64,000 nt of DNA, taken from positions 1 to 64,000 of the forward strand of contig NZ_FOQD01000015.1 in the NCBI RefSeq assembly GCF_900113665.1. The letters are read 5' to 3'. The DNA is from Planctomicrobium piriforme. GTDB taxonomy: Bacteria; Planctomycetota; Planctomycetia; Planctomycetales; Planctomycetaceae. The position numbers were made by a program, and so were the translations under genes. Numbering within the stretch: the first letter of the stretch is position 1; every line of letters starts with the position of its first letter. A model generated the notes under the pieces. That model was given only the letters and a program-made list of their open reading frames with translations. It was not told where the DNA came from and did not search any database. Positions 36,651-45,446 of this stretch are shown here, piece after piece.

Positions 36651-38381
36651 ATGAGGTTTTCTGCTGTGTTTCGAGCTTGGTCGGGCGCTCTCGCGCTGGC
36701 CGGCGTACTCGCGTTTCAGGCGTCCGCCTTTCAGATGTCCATCGCTCGGGCCGCCGATGACGATGAAGTGGTGCTGGCGGAAGACCGCCTGCCCCCCGGC
36801 GTTCTACTGTATGTGACCTCGCCCGACGTGGTCGCTGCTTATGAGCAGTTTCAGAAAACTTCGGCAAGCGCGCTGATTAACGATCCCTCGCTCGAAAAGT
36901 TTCGGGCACAACTGCTCGAACGTTATGCCGAGTTCCAGAAGGAAGCGGAAGACAAGCTGAAGCTGCCACTGGCCGACCTGTTCGCGTTGTTTTCGGGCGA
37001 AATCTCGATGGCGGTCGTGCGTCCGGTTGGCCAGCCGCTCGGCTGGGTGGCCTTCATGGACATCGGCGAACATGAAGAAACGCTCGACGCCCTGCTGCTG
37101 AAGGCCGAAGAAGCCTTTGACGGCGAGAAGATTGCCAAGGAAACCGAGACGATCGCAGAGACCGAAGTGGTCACCTGCACCGTCACCACCAGCGATGCAG
37201 AAGATGCCCAGCCGGTGACCGTGGCCTACTTCGTCAAAGACGGCATGTTCGTCTTCGGCAGCGATGCTGAAGTGCTCGAATCGGTGCTGACCCGCTGGGA
37301 CGGCGAACACGAAGAAACCTTCGCCGCCAACGAGATCTATCAGGAAATCGTGGCCAAGTGCGTGACCAATGAAGACTCCGAGCCGAGCCTGATCTGGTAC
37401 GTCGACCCCGTCGGCCTCGTTGCCAGCGGGTTGTCGATGGCTCCGCAGACCCAGAACTTTGCCGGCATGATCTACATGCCGACCCTCGGCTTGACCGGCC
37501 TGAAGGCCTTCGGCGGCGTGCAGGAACTGGCGACCGAACAATTCGATCACGTCAGCCGCATGCTAATCTACATCGACGGCCCGCCGACAGGAGTCGTCAA
37601 GGTATTCGAACTGCGTCCGTCTGAAGTGACGGCCCCAACCTGGGTGCCTGCCGACGCCGGCCAGTACTTCGCTTTGGACTGGAACATCAAAGGGGCTTAC
37701 GAATCGATCGAAGCCATTTACGACTCGTTCCTCGGCCCCGGCAAGTTCGCCATGGCCACCGCCAACCTGACCAAACAGGCCGGCGTAGATCTCAAGCTCA
37801 AAGCCGACGTGATTGACGTACTCAGCGGCAAAGTCCAGGGTTACTACTCTGCCAGCGCCGCGGCTCCGGAAGACTTTACCGGCGTGATCTCAGTCGGCGT
37901 GACCGATCCGGCCAAGGGCCAGAAGCTGGTCGACACCGTGTTCCAGTTGGCCGGCGGAGCGAAGTCAGCCGACTTCGAAGGCACCAAGATCTACGAGCCG
38001 GCCAACGACACCGGCAAGGGGGTCGCCGCCGTCAAGGGGAACGCCATCATGATCTCCAGCACTGGCGAAACCCTGAAGCTGGCGCTTGCCGCCCGCCCTG
38101 CCAACCCTCTCGCCGCGACCCCGGAATACAAGTCCGTGGCCAAGGTGATTCCGAAGGAAGTCTGCCTGTTCAGCTACCAGAACGCTGCCGGTCAATTCGC
38201 TGACGTGTACGAAAAAGCCCGCAGCGGCGAATTCGACGGCCTGGTGGAAGGCAAGCTCGACTTCTCAGTCCTGCCGCCGTTCGAAGAGATCCGCAAGTAC
38301 TTTGGCCCGAACGGGGCCTATTACATTCCGGATGAAAGCGGCGCCATCGGCGTGCAGTTCAGCCCGAAGCGCACCAAGTAA
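36651..38381 (+). CDS. Large exported protein of unknown function
   Basis: 576 residues from the ATG at 36651 (AAAGGA 7 bases upstream). A signal peptide (FRAWSGALALAGVLAFQASAFQ) is followed by a strongly acidic mature protein. It has the look of DUF3352-like proteins (LPPGVLLYVTSPDVVAAYEQFQKTSA; FVFGSDAEVLESVLTRWDG), with repeated alpha/beta segments. No catalytic motif is seen. Codon use is strongly biased towards GC-ending codons, suggesting high expression. It has a textbook terminator, consistent with a single-gene transcript. Confidence 0.75.
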   Translation: MRFSAVFRAWSGALALAGVLAFQASAFQMSIARAADDDEVVLAEDRLPPGVLLYVTSPDVVAAYEQFQKTSASALINDPSLEKFRAQLLERYAEFQKEAEDKLKLPLADLFALFSGEISMAVVRPVGQPLGWVAFMDIGEHEETLDALLLKAEEAFDGEKIAKETETIAETEVVTCTVTTSDAEDAQPVTVAYFVKDGMFVFGSDAEVLESVLTRWDGEHEETFAANEIYQEIVAKCVTNEDSEPSLIWYVDPVGLVASGLSMAPQTQNFAGMIYMPTLGLTGLKAFGGVQELATEQFDHVSRMLIYIDGPPTGVVKVFELRPSEVTAPTWVPADAGQYFALDWNIKGAYESIEAIYDSFLGPGKFAMATANLTKQAGVDLKLKADVIDVLSGKVQGYYSASAAAPEDFTGVISVGVTDPAKGQKLVDTVFQLAGGAKSADFEGTKIYEPANDTGKGVAAVKGNAIMISSTGETLKLALAARPANPLAATPEYKSVAKVIPKEVCLFSYQNAAGQFADVYEKARSGEFDGLVEGKLDFSVLPPFEEIRKYFGPNGAYYIPDESGAIGVQFSPKRTK

Positions 38382-38412
38382 CGGCCTGAACGTCAGTTCG
38401 AAATGATTTTCG

Positions 38413-38449
38413 ACAGCGGAGAGTTCGCAAAACTCTCCGCTGTTTTTTT
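38413..38449 (+). terminator. Strong rho-independent terminator
   Basis: ACAGCGGAGAGTT (38413-38425) pairs perfectly with AACTCTCCGCTGT (38431-38443), loop CGCAA, followed by seven T. It is 31 bp past the stop of the large exported protein gene. Confidence 0.9.
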
Positions 38450-38539
38450 GTCTCCCCTCCGAACGTGAACCGGCCGTCAGATTGAATGCCGCCGCCGGGT
38501 CCGATATCGTCCGGAGATCGTTTGACACAAGACTTACAA

Positions 38540-38636
38540 GTTTTCAGTCGTCAGTATTCAGTTCAGAGCGAGTCGCCTGAAAAACAGGACTCGTGACCAT
38601 TTCAGTTGTTTCAAGCTGACAACTGAAAACTGACGA
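38540..38636. repeat. Inverted heptad repeat, TCAGTTTTCAGT type (copy 2)
   Basis: GTTTTCAGTCGTCAGTATTC (38540 on) and CTGACAACTGAAAACTGACG (to 38636) form opposed arms of degenerate 7-bp units. Between terminator and fabI. Confidence 0.75.
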
Positions 38637-38672
38637 CCTGGAACTGCTGAATCAGGATTGAGAGGATCGAAC

Positions 38673-39497
38673 ATGGGATTGTTCACCGGGAAAAAGGGCG
38701 TCATCTTCGGGATCGCCAACGAGCGTTCCATCGCCTGGGCCATTACGCAGGCTTTGCACGCCGAAGGGGCGGAAATGGGCTTCACCCACCTCCCCGACAA
38801 AGACCCTGTCCGACCGAAAAATGAGAACAAGGTCCGCAAGCTCGTCGACCCGATCGGCGCGAAATTTGTGATTCCCTGCGATGTTCAGAAAGACGGGGAT
38901 CTCGATGCCGCGTTCCAGAAGACCAGCGAGACGTTCGGCAAGATTGATTTCGTGCTGCACAGCGTCGCCTTCGCTCCGCCGCAAGATCTGACCGGCCCGG
39001 TGTACGCCGCCAGCCGCGAGGGCTTCAAAACCGCCATGGACATCAGCGTGTACAGCCTGATGGCGATGACCGGGCGTGCCCGACCGCTGCTGAACGCAGG
39101 CGGCAGCATTTTGACCCTCACCTACCTGGGGGGCGAAAAAGTAATTCCCGGCTACAACCTGATGGGTCTATGCAAGTCGGCTCTGGAAAGCGCCGTCGAA
39201 TACATGGCCAGCGAACTCGGCCCGGCCGGGATTCGGGTCAACGCCCTCAGCGCCGGACCTGTGAAAACCATCAGCGCCAGCGGAGTGGGCGACTTCAAGA
39301 AGATGCTGACGCTGTACGAAACCTTCGCTCCGCTCCGCCGCAACATTACCGAAGAAGAAGTCGGCAAGGCGGCGATGTTCCTGATGAGCAGCTATGCGTC
39401 CGGCATCAGCGGAGAAACGCTGCACGTCGACAGCGGCTACCACATCATGGGAGGCCCCCCGCTGGACGCCTTCGGCGGCACTGCTCCCGAAGCCTGA
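38673..39497 (+). CDS. fabI: Enoyl-[acyl-carrier-protein] reductase (NADH)
   Basis: 274 residues from the ATG at 38673 (GAGAGG 7-8 bases upstream); a start at 38658 is less likely. The enzyme performs the last reduction of fatty acid elongation and is the triclosan target. Landmarks: VIFGIANERSIAWAI for NAD, LHSVAFAP, the Tyr-x6-Lys active site region (TYLGGEKVIPGYNLMGLCKSALE) and RVNALSAGPVKTISASG. These match FabI rather than a general SDR. Typical length. It lies alone. Confidence 0.95.
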   Translation: MGLFTGKKGVIFGIANERSIAWAITQALHAEGAEMGFTHLPDKDPVRPKNENKVRKLVDPIGAKFVIPCDVQKDGDLDAAFQKTSETFGKIDFVLHSVAFAPPQDLTGPVYAASREGFKTAMDISVYSLMAMTGRARPLLNAGGSILTLTYLGGEKVIPGYNLMGLCKSALESAVEYMASELGPAGIRVNALSAGPVKTISASGVGDFKKMLTLYETFAPLRRNITEEEVGKAAMFLMSSYASGISGETLHVDSGYHIMGGPPLDAFGGTAPEA

Positions 39498-39514
39498 CCT
39501 GCCGATGATTCGCT

Positions 39515-39540
39515 CGTTCCCAGGCTCCTGCCTGGGAACG
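39515..39540. repeat. CGTTCCCAGGC palindrome
   Basis: CGTTCCCAGGC (39515-39525), loop TCCT, GCCTGGGAACG (39530-39540): perfect 11-bp hairpin just past fabI. The core is a very common intergenic palindrome in planctomycetes and other phyla. Confidence 0.75.
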
Positions 39541-39643
39541 GTCACGAGGGGTCTCGATCTGCGTGCCGAGAAGCGGAGCATCGGCACGAGTCCAAGCGTA
39601 GCTAAGCACACCGTGATCTGTGGCCGTAACAAAAGAAGATTTT

Positions 39644-39773
39644 AACCACGGAAGACACGGAGTTCACGGAAGTTGAAGACCAAGTCCTTGCTCCTGTTTT
39701 TGCACGCGCAGGATCCAACGGGTTGAGAGTCCTAACCTATTTCTATCCGTAACATCCGTGCTTTCCGTGGTTC
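39644..39773. repeat. Inverted heptad repeat, ACCACGGAAG type (copy 2)
   Basis: AACCACGGAAGACACGGAG (39644 on) pairs with CCGTAACATCCGTGCTTTCCGTGGTT (to about 39773). It resembles 7500-7580. It occupies most of the spacer before the isochorismatase gene; the rest of that spacer (39541-39643) has no supported gene. Confidence 0.7.
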
Positions 39774-39804
39774 TGTTCTCATTGTTATTTGTCGCATCTC
39801 ATTC

Positions 39805-40380
39805 ATGACCGAACCTGGCTATCACCGCAGTCCGGAACTCCTGAATGCCGGCACCAGTCGGCTGGTGATTGTGGACGTGCAGGAGAAACTGCTGCCGGTG
39901 ATTCCGGAGTCTGAGGCCGTCGTCGCCAACTGCATCAAGCTCGTCAAGGGGTCAGCACTGCTGCAGGTGCCCTGCTCTATCACGGAGCAGTATCCCCGGG
40001 GCCTGGGACCGACGACAGCGGCGGTCGCAGAGCTGACAACCGAGCGCAGCGAGAAACTGCGATTCAGCGCGGCCGAGGCCATGTCCTGGGCTCGTGAAGC
40101 GGGAACGGACGACGGTCGCCAGCAGATCGTCTTAGCAGGCATCGAAACTCACGTCTGCGTGCTGCAGACGGCGTTTGATCTTTTGGCCGCAGGTTTCGAC
40201 GTGTTTGTCGTCGCCGACGCCGTCCACAGCCGTCGACCGCTCGATCACGAGGTCGCCCTGAAACGCATGGCCGACAGCGGGGCCAGGATCATCACGACCG
40301 AGATGGCCCTGTTCGAGTGGTGCGAAGTGGCCGGCAACGACCAGTTCAAGCAAATCAGCCGACTGGTGACAGGACGCTGA
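39805..40380 (+). CDS. Isochorismatase-family cysteine hydrolase
   Basis: 191 residues. The Cys-Asp-Lys catalytic set is visible: Asp in LVIVDVQEKL, Lys in ERSEKLRFSA, Cys in GIETHVCVLQTAFDLL; the VVADAVHSR motif follows. The fold hydrolyses amides or ethers (nicotinamidase, isochorismatase, ureide hydrolases); substrate not predictable. The start ATG at 39805 has a weak ribosome binding site, close to the preceding repeat. A large inverted repeat follows the stop. Confidence 0.9.
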   Translation: MTEPGYHRSPELLNAGTSRLVIVDVQEKLLPVIPESEAVVANCIKLVKGSALLQVPCSITEQYPRGLGPTTAAVAELTTERSEKLRFSAAEAMSWAREAGTDDGRQQIVLAGIETHVCVLQTAFDLLAAGFDVFVVADAVHSRRPLDHEVALKRMADSGARIITTEMALFEWCEVAGNDQFKQISRLVTGR

Positions 40381-40386
40381 GTAGGT

Positions 40387-40526
40387 AAATCCGAAGCACG
40401 AAATTCGAAATCCGAAACCAGTTGTCGTTGAGTGATGAGCGTTGAGTGAAAATTGAATCAGATCATCTTTCTGACTCCCCCGCTCTTCGAATTCGTTTCG
40501 GATTTCGTGCTTCGAATTTCGGATTT
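40387..40526. repeat. Inverted heptad repeat, AATCCGAAGCACGAAAT family (copy C)
   Basis: AAATCCGAAGCACGAAATTC (40387 on) pairs with TTCGTTTCGGATTTCGTGCTTCGAATTTC (to 40526). A central GTTGAGT heptad stretch separates the arms, as in copy B. It lies between convergent genes. Confidence 0.8.
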
Positions 40527-40562
40527 TGACGAGAACCCGACACTTTGAATTTTCGGGCCGTC

Positions 40563-41753
40563 CTACCGTCTTGCATCTGGGAACGAGTAGTGTTCCGCGT
40601 TCAGATTGGTGTCGATCCCCTGGGCGGTCGGTGAGAGCGTGGCCGGGGGGCGGGGACGAACTGGTTTTGTGTTCTCTCCGTCCGCTTCGGCAACTTCATG
40701 GGAGGCGGTGCGAACGCCGGGGCGGGAGAGTTCGGCAGTCCGCAGCGGGGCATCGCTGTCAGCACCAGCGTTCGCCGCACGGGCGGTTCGCAGTGAACGG
40801 GGAATTGACTGCATCGAGTCGGTCGTACGGTTCGCAGCGGTCACCGCGGGCGTGTCGCTGGGGCTCTGCGAGCGGATCACATATTCCGGCTGAGCGTTCG
40901 AGGCCATGAGCTTCTCGCCGGCAGGCTGCGACTGCTGAGCCAGCTTTTCGCCGGGGTTGTGAACCGGGGCCGGCGAGCCGGCGACAATCCAGCTGGACCA
41001 GCGTTGTTCGAGTTCGTCGACGCTGTTGTAACCGTAGTGCCGGGCGATCGACTTGTCCCAGCCAATCTTGTGGGCATCATCCAGAAACTTCAGGTAGGTC
41101 TTCCGCCCCTGCTCTCCTTTGCTGCCGACCAGAAAACCGGCGAGCGAATAGCCTTCGGCGTACAGCGTCAGAACGTCCTGCATGTCTTCGGGGTATTCGC
41201 GAATCGCCAGCAGGTTCTTCAGGGGAATTTTGCGGCTGGTGTTGAACACCTGATTGAGCAGGTGATTCTGACGGGCCTGTTCGGATTCGTGTTCGAACAG
41301 GGTCGCGGCCCCTTCGTCGGCCCAGCGGGGGAGCGGGCGACGAAAGTAGGACGCGAAGATGGTGTGATTCACTTCGTGCGGGATGACCGAATCGAGGATG
41401 CGTTCGAGCGTCCCCTGCACCTGCATTTTCCAGCCGAACACTTCGCCGTTTTCGAAGGTGAAAGTGGTCTGCCCGCCGGCGCCGATCTGGCCGACTTTCA
41501 CGCTGATCGGACAGGGGCGAAACCAGTTCGGCAACGGTTCTTCGAGCCATTGCAGCGCCAGTTCCCGGCGCCAGTACTCGGCACAGTTCGCCACTCGTCG
41601 GGCGATGTCGTCGCTCGGAGCCGTGACCACGAAATTGGTCGTGGTGTGCGTTGCAGCCAAAGCGGAATTGCCGCCGGCAAACGCACCGAGAACGAGAGCA
41701 ACAGCGACATAAAGGGCGCACGCGCCCTGGAATCGACTAGGCATTGCGTCCAT
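40563..41753 (-). CDS. Exported gluzincin-like (peptidase MA-like) protein
   Basis: About 396 residues from the ATG at 41753, chosen because MPSRFQGACALYVAVALVLG follows as a signal peptide. A HExxH zinc motif (HEVNHTIFASY) followed by the family's PRWADEGAA Glu ligand segment places it in the gluzincin peptidase-MA superfamily, about residues 90-260. The C-terminal 130 residues are Ser/Thr/Ala-rich and disordered, and could span the cell envelope. Peptidase activity is likely but unproven. It is convergent with the isochorismatase-like gene. Confidence 0.8.
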   Translation of the reverse strand: MDAMPSRFQGACALYVAVALVLGAFAGGNSALAATHTTTNFVVTAPSDDIARRVANCAEYWRRELALQWLEEPLPNWFRPCPISVKVGQIGAGGQTTFTFENGEVFGWKMQVQGTLERILDSVIPHEVNHTIFASYFRRPLPRWADEGAATLFEHESEQARQNHLLNQVFNTSRKIPLKNLLAIREYPEDMQDVLTLYAEGYSLAGFLVGSKGEQGRKTYLKFLDDAHKIGWDKSIARHYGYNSVDELEQRWSSWIVAGSPAPVHNPGEKLAQQSQPAGEKLMASNAQPEYVIRSQSPSDTPAVTAANRTTDSMQSIPRSLRTARAANAGADSDAPLRTAELSRPGVRTASHEVAEADGENTKPVRPRPPATLSPTAQGIDTNLNAEHYSFPDARR

Positions 41754-42069
41754 GCACTCGTAGAGGCTGAGAAGTGGGGGTAAGGCGATCAAACTTTGGG
41801 CAAAAATCCCTGCCTACTCGTCTGTCTCCCGACTGAATTGCAAGCGTCGGACCAAACCCCGCGCCACGAAGCTTAATGCGTCCTGCGAGATTTCTTAACA
41901 GTCGCCAAAATCGGCAGTTACTGCCGGAGGGAGTTCGAAAAATTCTCCGACCCCGCGCTCTGACCTGTGTAAATCTTGCAAAGAATCCCGGCGAAGCATG
42001 CAGGGATTGCATCGAACTCGGGCAAAGCTGCCCCCCAAACCGCCAGTTCACAATACCTGACAGGCGTCG
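41754..42069. other. 316-bp intergenic region
   Basis: Between two minus-strand genes. No supported gene. It should carry the promoter of the gluzincin-like gene. There are no repeats of the heptad type. Confidence 0.4.
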
Positions 42070-42606
42070 TTATTTTTTCGGGCGAAAGGCAACCAGCCGC
42101 TCAGGTCGGGCTTCCAGTCGCGGGCCGTTGAGCAGATCGATGCAGTAGGGGATTGCCGGCATCACCGCATCCAGGCATTCCCCAATTGCACGTGGCTGAC
42201 CTGGCAGGTTGACGATCAGCGTTTCTCCCCGAATTCCGGCCGTCTGCCGGGACAGGATCGCCGTGGGAACTTTTTGCAGGGAGACGCTGCGCATCAGTTC
42301 ACCAAAGCCGGGCATCAGTTTCTGGCAGATGGCCTCCGTTGCCTCGGGGGTGATATCCCGCGCAGCCGGCCCGGTCCCTCCAGTGGTGACTACCAGGCAG
42401 CAGCGCTCCAGATCGCAGAGGGAAATCAACGTGTCGTCGAGCAGCGGGCGTTCGTCCGGAATGACCCGAGAGACAGGTTCCCACGCCGTCGACAGGACGT
42501 CGCGAAAGTAATCGAGAATCGCGGGGCCGCCCCGGTCTTCGTATTCCCCCCGGCTCGCGCGGTCCGAGACGGTGACAATTCCGATTCGAGCTATTCGCTC
42601 ACTCAC
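42070..42606 (-). CDS. Molybdopterin adenylyltransferase (MogA/MoaB family)
   Basis: 178 residues with the MoCF-binding fold. Motifs: IGIVTVSDRASRGEYEDRGGP at the N-terminus, TTGGTGPAARDITPEAT (the AMP/molybdopterin loop) and the LPGQPRAIGEC C-terminal motif. It activates molybdopterin with ATP so that MoeA can insert molybdenum. Distinguishing MogA from MoaB is not possible without phylogeny, so the symbol is withheld. No other moa/moe genes are near. Confidence 0.9.
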   Translation of the reverse strand: MSERIARIGIVTVSDRASRGEYEDRGGPAILDYFRDVLSTAWEPVSRVIPDERPLLDDTLISLCDLERCCLVVTTGGTGPAARDITPEATEAICQKLMPGFGELMRSVSLQKVPTAILSRQTAGIRGETLIVNLPGQPRAIGECLDAVMPAIPYCIDLLNGPRLEARPERLVAFRPKK

Positions 42607-42677
42607 AGGCGGGTTCCGTAGCGGGGATGTCTCAGGCGGTCATTGAAGACCGATTTTGTGGGAGACCTGCCAGGGAA

Positions 42678-42698
42678 CCGTGGGCTAACGCCCAGCGG
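42678..42698. repeat. CCGTGGGCTAACGCCCA palindrome
   Basis: CCGTGGGCTAACGCCCAGCGG: GTGGGC pairs with GCCCA(G) around the TAAC centre. This is a common planctomycete intergenic palindrome, here between two minus-strand genes. Confidence 0.6.
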
Positions 42699-42726
42699 CT
42701 GATTGGCGTCTCACAAAGATACTGTC

Positions 42727-43449
42727 TTATTCCTCGGGCGACGGAGTCGGTTGCGGCGGGATCTCGGGCGGCGACAGAGATCGGGTCAGTGACTTCAAAA
42801 ACGGGACCACATGCGGAGCGGCCAGAAAGACCCGTGACGAGACGGCCGACCGCGGATAGACGTTCGTAATGAAGTCGAAGCAGAATTCCGTTGCCGAATG
42901 ACGGATCAGCACCGCATTCGCATACCGGCCGCTGAGCATCGCATCCGGGAGTTTCAGTTCCTGATAGATGTCTTCGATCTGCGGCTGTTGCGGAATCGAA
43001 GGCTGATTCTCAGGGTGATACGGCACCCCTGCTCCGGCAAAGCTGGTTTCGACGCCCGGCGAACGGGGCTCGTTGGAGCGCTGCTCGCCATGACTGCCGT
43101 CGCCGGGCCGTTCCGGCAGCGGCTTCGGCATCCCGGGCATCGGTCCAAACCGCCGTTCGTAATTGGCGATATTGTCCTGCAGCGCGGCGACAAACTGCCG
43201 GCCGACAACGTGCGGCAAAATCACCCGCGATGTCACGCGTTGCTGTTCCCCGAGCCGCAGTACGAAATCGAGGACGACTTCGAACGGGCCTGTGAGGATC
43301 ATCACGCCGTTGCTGAACGCGCCGTGACCGATGTCTTCCGGGACGCGGGCACTGAGTTGATGATGCCGCACCTGACCATGCACGGTCCGGTCGTCATCGG
43401 GCGAGCCGTGAGACGGATCGGCAGGGTCACCAGGAAATTGCGACATCAT
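42727..43449 (-). CDS. Protein with two DUF3467-like domains
   Basis: 240 residues. The N-terminal domain (about 37-98: FSNGVMILTGPFEVVLDFVLR...RVILPHVVGRQFVAALQDNIANYE) and C-terminal domain (about 160-230: YANAVLIRHSATEFCFDFITN...RVFLAAPHVVPFLKSLTRS) both fit the DUF3467 pattern, separated by a Pro/Gly/Asn-rich linker. DUF3467 proteins are small beta-rich proteins of unknown function. It is 41 bp from a single-domain paralogue in the same orientation, so the three domains are probably co-expressed. Confidence 0.8.
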   Translation of the reverse strand: MMSQFPGDPADPSHGSPDDDRTVHGQVRHHQLSARVPEDIGHGAFSNGVMILTGPFEVVLDFVLRLGEQQRVTSRVILPHVVGRQFVAALQDNIANYERRFGPMPGMPKPLPERPGDGSHGEQRSNEPRSPGVETSFAGAGVPYHPENQPSIPQQPQIEDIYQELKLPDAMLSGRYANAVLIRHSATEFCFDFITNVYPRSAVSSRVFLAAPHVVPFLKSLTRSLSPPEIPPQPTPSPEE

Positions 43450-43490
43450 CAGCTCCAGAACTCATGGCCCGAGAGATTCGAGCCAGACGA

Positions 43491-43826
43491 TTACATCGCA
43501 GGGGGGGTGTCGGACACGAGACGCTTGCGGACATCGGTTTCGAGCCGGCCAAACGCCTGTTCGTGACGCTGCACCGTCGCGGACAGTAAAGCTGCGAGCC
43601 GCTTGGCGGTGAAGTGATTGAGAATCACGCGCTGCGTCACCACGATCTTCTGGTTGACGTTGCCCATCGGATTGGGATTCAGCGCCAGATCAAGAATGAC
43701 TTCTTCCGGCGTGCTCGAAACGCGGCACAGGTTGGCATACAGCGCCTGCACCGAGGAATCGTCAAGTTCCAGACGCGCCTGCTGTGCTTCTCCGGCGGGT
43801 TGCTGCTGTGGATTGAATTCGGCCAT
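43491..43826 (-). CDS. Single DUF3467-domain protein
   Basis: 111 residues. The domain (about 27-95) has the pattern LYANLCRVSSTPEEVILDLALN...RVILNHFTAKRLAALLSATVQRHEQAFG. It is the upstream neighbour and a paralogue of the two-domain gene. Function unknown. Start ATG at 43826; the ribosome binding site is AAAGATGAAGGG. Confidence 0.8.
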   Translation of the reverse strand: MAEFNPQQQPAGEAQQARLELDDSSVQALYANLCRVSSTPEEVILDLALNPNPMGNVNQKIVVTQRVILNHFTAKRLAALLSATVQRHEQAFGRLETDVRKRLVSDTPPAM

Positions 43827-43887
43827 GGCCCTTCATCTTTCTGTCTGTGATTCAGGAAATCGAAAACAAGACTCTGCAAATCTCACG

Positions 43888-45087
43888 TTACTTACGGCAG
43901 GCGGAATGTTTCAGCGGCACCCAGGCGGAATTCTCCCGGCTGCTGGCCACGCACTGCTGAATGAAGTTCATCCCGTCGATGCCGTCGTAAACGTTCGGGT
44001 AGATGGTGTCACGCATTTCAAATGCCTCGCCAGCCGCCCGTTGAATCATCGCGTCATAGGCGAAGCGATAGACGTTCGCGAAGGCTTCGAAGAACGCTTC
44101 CGGATGCCCCGCCGGCAGACGGGACGACGCCGAAGAGATGGGAGTCGTGAACGGCGCTCCCGGATTACGCGTATAAACCTGCCACGGCTCGCCATTGCGG
44201 CGGACGTACATATGATTGGGTTCTTCCTGCCGCCACGAAATGGAGGCCTTGGTGCCGTCGATTTCGAGCGTCAGATCGTTCTCGCGGCCATGTGAGATCT
44301 GGCTGGCGGTCACCGTGCCGAGGCCGCCGTTGTCGAAGCGGATCACGGCATGACCGTAATCATCGAGCTTGCGACCCGGTTCGAACGTTTTCAGCGTGCA
44401 GGAAATCTCTGCAGGAATTAGCCCTGTGGTATAGCGGACGAGGTTGTAAGCATGCGTGGCGATATCGCCGAACGCACCCGCGATGCCCGACTTGGACGGG
44501 TCAGTCCGCCAGGCGGCCTGCTTCTGATCCGAGTCTTCCAGTTTCGTCCGCAGCCACCCCTGAATGTAGTTGCTGCGTACAGCTTGAATTTCGCCGAGTT
44601 CGCCCGCCTGAATCATTTCCCGGGCCTGGCGAATGAGCGGGTAGCCGGTGTAGTTGTGCGTGACCGCAAAGACGACCTTGTTCTTCTCGACGATCTTCGC
44701 GAGTTCTTCCGCTTCCTTGAGGTCGAACGTGAGCGGCTTGTCGCAAATGACGTTCAGCCCCTGCTCCGCGGCCGCTTTCGCAACAGGGAAGTGCATGTGA
44801 TTGGGGGTCGCCACCGTGACGAAGTCGATGCGGTCATTCGCTGGCCGCTTCAGTTCCTTTTCGATCATCTCCTGAAACGAGCCGTAAGCCCGTTCGGGGG
44901 CAATATCGTAAAAGGGAGCTGAAGCCTTGGACTTTTCCGGGCTCGATGACAGTGCTCCGGCGACGAGTTCGCCCCGATTATCGAGAATGGCGGCGATGTT
45001 ATGGACCCGCCCAATGAAGGAGCCCTGCCCTCCTCCCACCAGGCCCATTTTCAATTTGCGATTGAGACTGCCGTTGACGTGATCCAT
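43888..45087 (-). CDS. Gfo/Idh/MocA family oxidoreductase
   Basis: 399 residues, cytoplasmic (no signal). Rossmann motif LVGGGQGSFIGRVH, family motif NVICDKPLTF (EKP equivalent), FGDIATHAYNLVRY and catalytic His region in the C-domain. The long N-terminal helix with GGGQGSFIG is of the type in inositol and deoxyinosose-related reductases, but substrate is unknown. It lies divergent to argB and is separated by a 359-bp region. Confidence 0.9.
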   Translation of the reverse strand: MDHVNGSLNRKLKMGLVGGGQGSFIGRVHNIAAILDNRGELVAGALSSSPEKSKASAPFYDIAPERAYGSFQEMIEKELKRPANDRIDFVTVATPNHMHFPVAKAAAEQGLNVICDKPLTFDLKEAEELAKIVEKNKVVFAVTHNYTGYPLIRQAREMIQAGELGEIQAVRSNYIQGWLRTKLEDSDQKQAAWRTDPSKSGIAGAFGDIATHAYNLVRYTTGLIPAEISCTLKTFEPGRKLDDYGHAVIRFDNGGLGTVTASQISHGRENDLTLEIDGTKASISWRQEEPNHMYVRRNGEPWQVYTRNPGAPFTTPISSASSRLPAGHPEAFFEAFANVYRFAYDAMIQRAAGEAFEMRDTIYPNVYDGIDGMNFIQQCVASSRENSAWVPLKHSACRK

Positions 45088-45350
45088 TGAGACTTCTCCC
45101 CCTGCGAGCCTGTCGTCTGCATGTGCATCTAAAGAAAAGCAGTTCGAAGTCGTCAGTTTTCAGTTGTCAGTCAGAAACGCCTGAAAAGGCCATAGGATAT
45201 TTCCACAGGTGAATCAGTGTGAACTGAACACTGACAACTGAAAACTGTGTACTTCTAAAATGTCTGCAGCACGAGAATACCGGTCGCGCGAGAGGGTCGC
45301 AACCGCCCGCGACGGATGGTTGGAGTGGGATCTGGAGTGCTTCGCACAGT
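45088..45350. repeat. Divergent spacer with inverted heptad repeat (45146-45256)
   Basis: The arms GAAGTCGTCAGTTTTCAGTT (45146 on) and ACACTGACAACTGAAAACTG (to 45256) are opposed 7-bp-unit repeats of the TCAGTTTTCAGT type (copy 3). No gene is supported. The right end holds the argB promoter. Confidence 0.75.
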
Positions 45351-45378
45351 TTGACACCCCTGCCGCGCCATCTAGAAT
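45351..45378 (+). promoter_or_regulatory. Putative sigma-70 promoter of argB
   Basis: TTGACA (45351-45356) and TAGAAT (45373-45378) separated by 16 bp. It is the best -35/-10 pair in the window and lies 69 bp before the argB start codon. No ARG box is evident. Confidence 0.6.
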
Positions 45379-45446
45379 GGCGGCTTTTCAGTTTGCGCCA
45401 AAATAACGCGGCGGCCTGATGCGGCCCCGCTCGCGGAGAACTGCCG

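Noticed and set aside
42184..42205. Possible sigma-54-like TTGCACGTGGC segment
   Set aside because: It is inside the molybdopterin gene and lacks the GG-N10-GC spacing in either orientation.
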